64,000 nucleotides of DNA from Protea cynaroides. Taxonomy: Eukaryota; Streptophyta; Magnoliopsida; Proteales; Proteaceae. The stretch lies in the NCBI GenBank assembly GCA_028583415.1, contig CM053269.1:54983007-55047006 (forward strand), given 5' to 3'. Under the pieces are notes generated by a model. The model did not search any database, was not told the DNA's origin, and saw nothing but the letters and a program-made list of their open reading frames with translations. This document shows, piece after piece, positions 22,711-33,500 of this stretch; positions within the stretch are counted from its first letter, which is position 1; every line of letters starts with the position of its first letter. Made by a program: the position numbers and the translations under genes.

Positions 22711-23444
22711 GACGGTCATCAATAAATCGCGTAAAAATGTATTTCTGAAACGACTTATTTGAGTTTATTTTACGGTTTTACGCTCAAGGCATCAAATCTT
22801 CGACCGGTCAAACCCTCTAAACCGGAGTTCGACCCTTTACTATTACGTGGGAGCGTGTGTCATGGACCTCATGGTACGTGAAGCGACCAATTTCCCAACC
22901 ATCTGGTCCGCCCAAGGACGGTGGGCGATTATGAGAGAAAAAGATCTTCTGTCTAACTGTCATGCACTATGAGTGGCTGGAATCCTCCCTGGTGTTTGGC
23001 GGTCACTACAGGGGATTCCAATTCGATTACGAGTCCACTCTAGAATCGATCAATTTGTGGGATAGAAATTCTCTCTGGTTGTTGTCAGCGAGGTGCCAAC
23101 CGTGATGGCACGATTGACCTTCACCTGGCGTGTATACTGACACATAGGTATGCGCGCCATGTAATGGTCAGCCGTGATGGTTCAACTGAACAATCGGACT
23201 ATTTGGGTCCCAATTTGTGGCCAATAGGTTGACCCTAATGGAAATTGTGTGTATAATCAAATACAAAACCTCTAAAAACAACCGAGGTGTCAAATGGTGG
23301 ATGCATCTTATCGTCCGTCAAGGAGAAAACAAGAGTGGTTGTCAAAGTGTATAAAAATTCTATGAAATAAGGCTAAAAACAGCCAATGCTTGTAAACACA
23401 AACCTTACCATATATTGAAGAGGTAAAAACACTCTCAGGTTCCT

Positions 23445-23680
23445 AAATGGAAATCCTCTCCATCCTCGGTATCTAATGGAGACACGGCTGTCGACCCCTG
23501 ATGCGCAACACGTGGGGGTCAGCTAAATCCAAGCCATCCAGCCAGTTGACAAGTTCTTTTTCCATCTTTCACCTTGTCAACTGGATGGACGGCTCGGATT
23601 CAGCAAACCCCCATGTGTTGTGCATCAGGGGTCGACAGTCGTGTCTCCATCCGACTTGAGGATGGAGAGGATTTCAATCC
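23445..23680. mobile_element. Foldback MITE copy 1 (236 bp), TSD CAGGTTCCT
   Basis: Almost the whole element is an inverted repeat. The left arm, with GAAATCCTCTCC, GGAGACACGGCTGTCGACCC and CTGATGCGCAACACG, is mirrored by the right arm, with CATGTGTTGTGCATCAGGGG, GTCGACAGTCGTGTCTCC and GGAGAGGATTTC. A perfect 9-bp duplication CAGGTTCCT flanks it at 23436-23444 and 23681-23689. The ends resemble those of the copies at 33023, 61544 and 62180. It has no coding capacity; the 9-bp TSD suggests mobilisation by a Mutator-type transposase. Confidence 0.88.
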
Positions 23681-24166
23681 CAGGTTCCTTGCAACTGCTT
23701 AAAGCGGTACACCCAAAAGCCATATGGATATACCCATTTTTTTGTAGGTTTTTTTTTTGTATTTTTATAATTGGATAGATCATGTGTCAATCATCCAGTG
23801 GCTATAAAACTGACCCGTATCAATATCGGATTGGTTTTGGCATTGGTCGATTTGTGTCTGATACCAATATTTTAAACATTTGTTGTGGAATGGATGTGTG
23901 AACGAGCTTTTACATGAAAGGGCATATGATTTTAATTGTACAATGAGAGTGGATATATTTGTTTTAATATTTAAAATAAATAAAATATTGAAATAGCAAA
24001 CAGAAATATGGCCATTCCAAATCTTTTGATTTTATTGTAAATCAATAAATAAAAAGATTGCGAGTTAATTATTGCAGGCAAGAATCTTGGTCTGCAAAAA
24101 GTTTTTAAGAATTTCCTTTTTCTATCATATAGGCGTATAATGTGAGATTGACGCCTAACAGTGATT

Positions 24167-24225
24167 GATCCTGACCATTATAATGCATCGGTATATGTTC
24201 TGATGCATTATGAGCGGTCATGATC
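24167..24225. repeat. Imperfect hairpin, ~23-bp arms
   Basis: GATCCTGACCATTATAATGC followed by ATC pairs with GATGCATTATGAGCGGTCAT followed by GATC, with about three mismatches and a 12-nt loop. It may be a small MITE or a foldback transcript source. Confidence 0.6.
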
Positions 24226-24569
24226 TCATTGCAATTTGGCATTCATTATAGAGTATCTTGGACCTGTATTGGAGAAACTTATTGAGTTAATACATAGTCT
24301 ATATTGTATTAGCTAATAGTCACGTCAGCACGAAGGTGTGTGGTTTACCTCAGGTGCATTAAACACTATTTAGTTTTTTTAAATTTTTTTCGTAGTTTGC
24401 ATGACCACCAATCTCCTCGTTGGTTACTAGTGTTTTTTTTTTTCAACGGAAGGGGTAAAATTTTTGGTTGCTATTTACTTATTACTTATTCCTGTATAGT
24501 ATGAGGTTCATTCCTTTGTCATCATGTATTAATTAAAAAAGTTTTCAAGTAATAAGAACATTACTAATT

Positions 24570-24880
24570 TAGATTTTCTTATTGATACGTCATAATTAAG
24601 GTGTCAAATAATTTGATACTTTTATTGTTTTGCCCTCTTGCTATGATACATTTCTTTTTTAGTGTAAATAGATTTATATCATTTCACTTGTCTACTTGAA
24701 AAATGGTATAGGCAATGAAATAAAGATAAGTTATTTTTAAGAAAATAAAAAAAATAAACAAAAAACCTTTAACTTTGACTTTTATATATATATATATGGG
24801 ATAATACAAGGACAATCAAAAGAAGGTGATATGTTTTAAATACATTTATACCTGTGTCATTCAAAAAGTCCATTCTTAAT
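24570..24880. repeat. Dispersed repeat, copy 2 (partner of 4390-4729)
   Basis: It shares ordered phrases with 4390-4729, including AAGGTGTCAAATAATTTG, ATATCATTTCACTTGT, GGCAATGA, AAAGAAGGTGATATGT and TGTGTCATTCA. Divergence and indels are substantial, and it is in the same orientation as copy 1. Confidence 0.5.
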
Positions 24881-26730
24881 TCCCTTTTAGTTGTTTATGG
24901 GAAAAAATATACCACGTTGCCCGTGTGGGGATTTTTTTCCCACCCCTCTTACATAATTAACACACTTTATCCTTCTTAACCTTGTCGGCCCTATTAATAA
25001 AACCGAACCATTAATGTCGATTGGTGTGATGTGTGAGATTCCCCCAGGCTGGGAGCGTGTGGAATCCTCTCCCTTTGTTTATTTACCTCAATGTAGTCAA
25101 TTAAATTTTGCATATTTGGTTTTTTTTCTTATTGAAGAAAACACCACATGTGACATGTGTCTCTTTCTATCATTACTCACGTAGATTATTTGACAAGTTA
25201 GTCGTACCTGCAAATGATATAAATACTATAGTTGCTTTAGCATTACTAACGTTAGTGACATATTTCTACACAAGTCTTACAAAAAAAATAAAAAATAAAT
25301 AAAAGGATAGGGTTATTTCAGTAAATACTACAATCAAACCCTAATCCTTTATGGCGGCCTAAAATCAAAGGCACAGGTTGATCTATTTAGTTGAGGCTGC
25401 ATTCACTTATTCAACTTGGCATGTGGGAAGGCTTACTAGCTCTCAGTCTGGCTCCGCTTGGTCTTGCACCTTAAGGATACCTTTTTATGAACACTTGAAA
25501 ATTCAATTATTTGAATTAGTGATTGATTACTATATAGAATTGCGTATTATGAAGACATGATATCAATGATTTTTTTGATAGAAAAATGCATGCATGCATG
25601 CTTTATTTCATAGCAAGTTGATTTAGAGAACAAAAAATTTCGTTTTGTTTTTGGCAATGTTCCTCTATCTGGCATAGAGAAAATATTTTTCTGTTACATA
25701 TTTACTTTGTTATTAAGTAAATACTAGTACATTATATCAATTTAATGAAGTCGTAACTCGCGGCTATTATTCTTGATTATATGGATAAATACTTTATATA
25801 TAAGGTTGTACCAATACAACTTATCGAATGATATAAAAATTTTATCACTCTTACAACCAAAAAATAATATGCAGTGAACCAAGAAGATGTTCTAATTTCT
25901 TTACTAGTTCTTTATGGAATTGTTTTTTAATTTTTTTTGTGACGGATGAAACAACAGAATTAGCAAAAATGACAGAATGTTCCACATGCGGGCGACGCCA
26001 TGCATCCTCTCATAGTTTCTGTCGTCTTTGACGCTTCCCCTATATGTGAATTGTGTTTCCACCCTCTTCTGTGCTCCCATTGGTTAGACTTGAGGATTCC
26101 GTTACATACCGGTGACGCGATGATCCTGTTCCAAGCAAATACATAGACTATAAATGGGAACATGGCTGATTTATAGATAGTTTTTAGCCTTAATGATGTT
26201 GATCACATGTAAAAGAGGTAATCCAATTTTTCTTTTCAAGTACAATTATCATTTTTATTTTGCAATACAACTGTAATCACTTAAGAATGGAATAATACAA
26301 ATTACATCATCCCATTAGGTATAATCATCATCACTTTCAGTATACTCTCCATAAATAACCAGGAAGTTTGCATTGGGTTATAGCCTTAGATCATGCATAT
26401 TTTCATCTACACAAACAAGATCATAGGACCTGTTGAGCCAGGAGTTGTGATCATTTTGATCATCCATGAGAGTCTCTCATATTGGGTACCATGGGAACAG
26501 CGTGCATCAATCCATCATTCATATCAATCTCGATATCATCACCATGACACCATAGGTGATAAAGGAGAATACGTTTTTCTGTTGTAGGGGATATATTACA
26601 GGTTGGGTTACTGTGAGTATTGAATGAACCAATGAGAATGGCGAGTGCCACAGTGGGCTTCATCCATTGGTCTTTTGGAAAAATACACAAGGGTGACTAT
26701 ATTTGGAAATCCGCAAGGCTTTAAAATTTT

Positions 26731-27501
26731 TGAATCCTATAAAAACCGACGACTGAGAGAGAAGAGAAGAGAGAGAGAGAGAGTCTTGAAGCAATGATGG
26801 AGTGAGTTTTGCAAGGAGGAGAAAAATGAAAATGGAGGGAGAGAGAGAGAGAAAACCCAAAAGCATTTCTTGTTCATTCTCCTTATCATCGATCTCCCTT
26901 TCCAAAGGAATTCGTTTGTCTCTGAATTTTTAGCACTTGTAGATGCTATTCTGTTGTAAATGGTGGTAACTGAATCGTTCGCTTTTGTAAGACGGTCTTG
27001 CCCCTGAATATAAAACGCTTCTCGACCTTCTTCATCCTAAAGTCCATTTGAAAAAGAAAAAAAAAATAGAAGAAAAAGAAAAAGAGAAAACCCAGAAAAT
27101 CCAGAAAGAGATAGTGACTTATAAAATAAAGCAAAAGGAAAAAAAAAGGAAGAATGGGAGAAAACAAGTGGAACTCCATTGGCTTATTTTTTATGTGTAA
27201 GTTTATTAATTTATTATTTGTTTTGAGCTGTGGCTGGAACTTGTAATGCCTTTTTTCCTTTGCTTGTTTTCTGAATTTTTTTTTTTCCTTGATGGGTTTA
27301 TCACTGGTTCAGAGCTCGAAGCTGATTTGTTTTCGATTGTTGTTAATCAGCAAGTTTGTAATTGACTTAATGTTTTTGCTACCCTTGGTTTCATTTGTCC
27401 TCAGTTTTGTAGTTCGCTGCTTGGCAATGGTTTCTGTATAGCCTTGTTAGTTTGAGACTTTCAAATCGCTGGGGTTTAACCACTAGAGTAACAAGACTTG
27501 C
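26731..27501 (+). promoter_or_regulatory. Candidate core promoter and leader of the GATA gene
   Basis: A TATA-like CCTATAAAAACC lies at 26737-26748. It is followed within 30-40 nt by a GA-rich tract (26757-26781), typical of plant transcription-start regions and 5' leaders. Between here and the ATG at 27502 the sequence is T-rich with a poly-purine block (about 27047-27150) and no conserved coding sequence. A leader intron is probable but I cannot place its sites. Assignment to the GATA gene rests only on position and strand. Confidence 0.4.
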
Positions 27502-30500
27502 ATGGGTAAACAAGGGCCTTGTTGTCACTGTGGTATTACAAGTAAGTTTCTTTTATTCTGGCCTATTTGTTGAATAATATGTCCTTTCCCCTTCGTTTTT
27601 TAATCCGTTATTGTGCATGCGACTAAAATGTTTGTTTGTACAATTTTGGATTGGATTTTAAAGGTTTTTGTTTTTCTTTGGTAATGGATGTGAGAAGGTT
27701 GTTCATCCAAATTATATTTTTATTTAATTGATGGGATAAACAGAATTTTACTTTAGTTACAACATTTTAATTTCCCTCATATTACAATGTGATAAAGCAT
27801 AGTTGTCTTTGTACCTTAGTTCTGTGGGCTCCCTTATAAATTTTTTAATCTAATTGTCTCTTGGCGTTAATTTTATCCTTTTGAATATTTCTGCTTGTGT
27901 AGAACTGATTTGAGATTGTATTGTGAAGAATCATTGATAGTTAAAGGCTTGAATTGTTTCATTTTTTTTATGTATAGATGCACTAAGGTTACCTCAATTG
28001 TGACTGCTGTCTAGAGTTGGAGATTCTTTCCATCTTAACTAAACTTGTAGGGCATCTAAGCCTTGAGATTAATTGAATGTTCTAGTTTCTTTTTTAAATG
28101 GCTGTGTTTTTGGGATGTATAGCTGGGCGATCATATTAGAACTTAGATGAGAAGTGCTTTTTATTTTTAACTTCTGTTTTAGATAATTGACATCTTTATC
28201 TCTGAATGTCCTAACTGATATGTGAAGTTTTTTAACCCCCCCCCCCCCCCCCAAAAAAAAAAAAAAAAAAAAACCTGATATGTGAAGTGCATCTTGAAGT
28301 GCTTACTTGGCAGTTGCTGTTTCATAGTAGTCACTAAGTGCTGAAAGCATAGTAGGAGCAATTTTGTTTCCATTTTGAAAGCTTTGTTTGTAGGAATAAA
28401 TTTGTATGTGAAATTGAGGGAGGAAAAGAGAGGTCATGCTCCACTTAAGCTCTTGCGTTCACTGCTGTTCTCTGCAATAGAGTTCCTCTCTTAGTCCTGC
28501 TTCATTTAATTATATAAAAAGCCATTAGATCAACAAAACCACACTATCATAATCAGCTCACAGCTTCCACTGGGATTAATTTACCAAAAAAAAAAAAAAA
28601 AAAAAAATCCAGCCTACTCATTGAGTAAACGTTTTGTCTTCTCCAGCCTGCTCTTTGAGAATCTTGATATTTTGTTCCCATGAAAGGCCAATTGCTAGTT
28701 TGTGATGAACATCTCTGCAACATTCTCTTACATAAAAGTTTCACAATAGGATGTGAAAGATTGTTACTGAATACATTGACTAGAACTATTCAGAAAGATT
28801 TTACTAACACATTTAATCAGTCCTTTTTACATCAAAATGTTTATATAGATGTGTGTGCACACATTCATTTGCTTTATTTGACAGTCTTCTTTTTCCCTTT
28901 CAATTCGATAGTTTCATATGTATACTTTATTTTGTGGGATGGAACTAGGTTGTCAAACACTATTTTCTCATAGTAGTATCAACAAATTGATTTTCTTGTG
29001 AATAGTTTATCAAAAGATCTCTTGTGAATGATCCGAGATACCTCTGTAAAGTATTGCATTAATCTTCTACATGTTCAAATGCGTAGCAGAATCTATTTTT
29101 ATTCTTAGAACTTGTATATGTTTCTGCTTCTTTTTGCTCCATTTGATGATGATGGTATGATGATTATTTTCTTGATCATTTCCTTCCTTAAATTTGTCTC
29201 TTCAGTCTATAATTACGCAGTGCTGACAAGTCTAATCAGCTAAAACCAATAAAAGTGAATAATTCTACCTACTGCCTATTTACTTCACCATCATGACTAT
29301 TCTTGATGGATATTTGATTAATATTCTCGCTTCATTGAAATCACTTTCCACTATTTATTTAAAATCAAATGCTGATACATGGCACAATGACATAGGCACT
29401 CCACTTTGGAGGAATGGACCTCCGGAAAAGCCTGTGTTGTGCAATGCATGTGGATCGAGATGGAGGACAAAGGGCACACTTGAAAACTATATTCCTCTAC
29501 ATGCCCGTACTTTTCAACCTCTTGATACTGAGGACTCCGATAACTTTCAGGAGTGTAAAATTCCGTTAAAGACAAAGACAAAAAAATTGTGTAAGCGAGC
29601 TCATAATGAAGGTTATGTGGAAAGAAGAGAGATTTTCGCAGGATATGATCTGTGTCCAACAGATTTTGAAGATGATACAAGCAACAGATCTAGTTCCGGG
29701 TCTGCAATATCATGCTCTGAGAGCTGTGTCCAGTTAAGAAGCATGGATGGGAACCGGATCTCAGGTTATTTGAGTAAACCTTTCCCATTTTAAGCACTAT
29801 TATTCTTGTCTAAGTCTATGTCACCAGGATACTTCATCATTAGCATCCCATAATTACACTATAATTGATATTTGCTTAATAAGTGGGACAATTATTATAT
29901 GGAAATCAGATCTAAATGGACTATTGATACTTTACATAACTATAGCAAAGGTTTTGTCAGTGTTTCTAGATATGTACTGAAGGCTGTTGTGCCCGTTAAA
30001 AATAGTCAGCAATTCCAAAGCACAACATTTTTCACATCCTTTATCTGAAACTGAAAGGTTTTTTTGTGATGCTTTATCTATGTGTTGCTATTCTTCCTAA
30101 TGCAGTTACTCTATTTATTGAATGGAACATCAATTCTGGAGTGTATCAATGTGAGTAGTGCCACATTTAGTGTGATATCCTATTCTCCATTTGGCATTGC
30201 TTTGTCAATAGAAATATGGGGCAAAGCATTGCCCTGGAAATAAGAAGATGGGAGCAAAAAATTGTGGTGAAATTTATATCATTTTGTTTCTAATTGATTT
30301 CTTCCTTTCACGACCAAACAGGTATCGCATACATGATCACATCAACGTAGAAGCATTCTTGTTACTATATCTTTTATAAACTCAAGGCCATTGCTGTCCT
30401 CTAAATAAAAAAAAAAGATAGGTCATTTTCTCTGTACACAGAATGCTTTCTGCTTATTTGCAGAAATAAGTATCTAAAGTTGCAAACTACCCCAATGTAA

Positions 30501-33500
30501 TTATGAGAAAGAACTTGATGTGTTCAGAAGGAAGTTCCAAAGTGTTCTGTTCAACAATTTGTGCATTTCATTAGCTAAAACTTACAAATCATTGGTGTTT
30601 TATCTTTTTTCTTTTGCTCCAATTAGTAAACCGAATTCCAATTCCAGCATGCTTGTGTACGTATATATTTTTTCTTCCATCACATCATGATATCAGAGTA
30701 TGGATTCTCTTATGAACTCTTAATTTTGTGTGCAAGTATTTTTTTTTTTTTGTTTTTAGTGACACCAGGGGTTCTTTTGGACAGAAATATTTACGGTAAT
30801 TGGATTTGCTCTATTTACCAAATAAGACTCTCAGAAATTATCTTGATATGATGGTATTCGTGAAACATTGCATATGGAGATTTCACCTGCTACATGAAAA
30901 GAAAGGATTCTAGAATGTGACAAACATGTTTCATGGTATGGTAGGGCTGCTGGAAATCTTAAATAGTAGATAGACTAGGATCTGTCAATATTCAATTTTG
31001 CATAGCCAGATGCCTTACCTGGTTTAGAGTGAAGGAATCTGTAATCGGCTAGGGCCTTAGCTGTTTTGGTTTATCTTCAGTAGATCATAGTTTGAGTCAT
31101 TTTTGGTCTGGGAATAGCAAAATCTTTCCTGTTCCCCTCATCCTCCATATACTTTTTGTGGACTGAGCTTGCAAATTTATATCAAATACACATGATAACT
31201 CTGGAAGAAATGCCATGTGTTTGACACATCTACATATTTTGAGTATTTTGTGAAATTGAGTTGAAAAGATGCATCACATATAATAAGTTAGGCTTCTCTA
31301 ATGGACTTCAAGGTGCAGCCTTTTTGTTGGGTAGCTGAACATTTTGTACGATAATGCATCACTGACCATACAGAAAAAAAAAAAAAATTGGCCTCCACAC
31401 CGTGAAAAAAAAGGGGTATGTAATTATTCATGAATACAGTATCTGAAATTCTACACTCACTATTTTTTATGCATCTAGTTTTCTTTTTGTCAATCTATGT
31501 TTTATATATATATAATATATATATATATATATACAGATTCCTGTAATATTCTAAACTTATTCCATTGTTTTCACCTCTGTCAATCCCAGGTTCAGTCCAG
31601 TCCAATTTTTGGGACACCCACATTCCTTCAAAAAAGCGTTCAAGGAGTGGACGTTACAGTCCATCACCTGTTGAAAAGCTCAGAAGGAACCTTGTTGATA
31701 TTCTACGGGAGCAAGAATCATCCTGCTTTACTGGTTATTCAGAAGAGGCGCTCATTTATGAAAAGAAACATCCACAGTTCTCTGCTGAGATAGGTCTGGG
31801 GGGCATTCTACTTAAGCCCTCATTATCTTTAACGGGGGAGGAATCTGAGGCGGGATCACTTGTTATGGAAAGCAATATTTCTTGCGCGAACAACGGATAT
31901 GTGGAATCATCATGTTTGTCTCTACAGTCCCAAAGTAGTGAATTTAGTGTGAGTCAAGAAAGTAACAGATTAATTCAGGAGACTGGGGATGCAGAAGAGT
32001 TGAAAGTAAATGTTGCAAAACAAAGTTCTCTCACAAACAATTATTCGTGAGTTTTCATCCTTCGTGTTGCTAGCACAGATTAGAGGTTGCTTTATTCAGA
32101 AATTACTTATTATCTTGTATCATAATGCCTATTCCTTGAACCTGATCCTCAGGGGGAACACTCTTCTTAGCAATCCTGGTTTTTTACAAAACACACATTC
32201 TCTTCAGATGCAAATGAATTGGAAGGTAGTGTTCTGCTCTTTTGTTTTATTTCATGTTTGATTTGTTGACTTTCAACTGGATTGCTTCAGTGGAATTTAA
32301 ATTGGCTGGAAGCCTTCTGACTTGTTCCTATTGCATAAATTTATGCCGTTTACTTTGTTGGTAATGCCCGATTGTCTTGATGTTATTGCATGCAAGATCT
32401 ATAATTTTATTTGATGGTTGTCAGTGATAGAGCATAGAGGTGGAGTGGGATGCCTGATATTAGTCATATACTCATATGACAACACACATAAGTTTTGAGA
32501 GTAATTAAAATATGTAACTGCATCCCAAATGTGAAAAAAAGTATTCTCAGGACAGAATTGGTTGTGTTTATACTTCTTTTTGAGATCTATTATTCATGTA
32601 TTGATTCTTTTCCCTATCATGATAGCATAAACTCAATTATTCCCATGTTTTCAGAATTTTTTGTTCCATTTTGTACTTAGTTGTGTTTAAGTAGTATCTG
32701 AGATACACTTGAAAATTCATGAATCCATAAGTTACATGTGAAGATATGATTTCAAGTATGTGTATTTATTTGTGTAATATCTCATATATATCCATGCAAA
32801 CATAAAGATGAGGGTAAAATAGAGGAAGTGAGAGCTGGTTTTGAAATTTTCAACAGGAGTTAAGCTCCTCAAGTTTATGAACCTCTAATGTCTAACTGCA
32901 TGCATTTTCTAAAGCTTGACAAATCATTGAAATCTCACTTTTTCTTACTTGGGATCTAGTACTATAAGTCTATAATTCTAGATGTAGGTCCTTTTTGGGG
33001 TATAATGGGAGGTCTGGGACTTTGTATCCAAATCCTCTCCTCCCAGAGGTTTGGGAGGAGGGGCGGCACCCCCGTTAGATGGCCAACACATGGAGCTCGC
33101 GTGAATCCGAGTCCTCCATCCGAGCCAACAACATCCGAGCCGACACCCCTTTGTCGGCTCGGATGAAGGGCTCGGATTCACCCCAGCCCCAGATGTCGGA
33201 CATCTAATGGGGTTGCTGCCCCTCCTCCCGAACCTCTGGGAGGAGAGGATGTGGATCCCTGGGACTTCTGGTTCCTCAAGGAACTTGACCTAGCTCGATA
33301 ATTTGCAGGAAACTAGGAATGGTACCAAGTAGGTGACAGGATGAAGTAAAGCGATTGAGATTTCTCATTCCTTTGAGACAAAGACCACGCGATACTGTGA
33401 TACTCCTTCAAGGAGGGATCAGGTGAAAGTTTGACAAGTTCTAGAAGGTAAGAGGAAGGCCAAGTATGGCTTGAATTGTAGCAGTGAGAAACGCATGATG

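Larger units (their letters stand above)
22711..26730. other. Divergent intergenic region between RPL10 and GATA gene
   Basis: No gene is seen in about 4 kb. Contents are the foldback MITE 23445-23680, a hairpin near 24167-24225, the second copy of a dispersed repeat (about 24570-24880), AT-rich sequence with small TA and GCATGCATGC runs (about 25588), and a GC-richer block 25970-26160 with no recognised motif. Short open frames here lack domain signals. Confidence 0.5.

Noticed and set aside
23445..23680. A CRISPR-like or operator-type inverted repeat
   Set aside because: The inverted repeat with 9-bp flanking duplications and three relatives in the window is a foldback transposon, not a regulatory palindrome or array.
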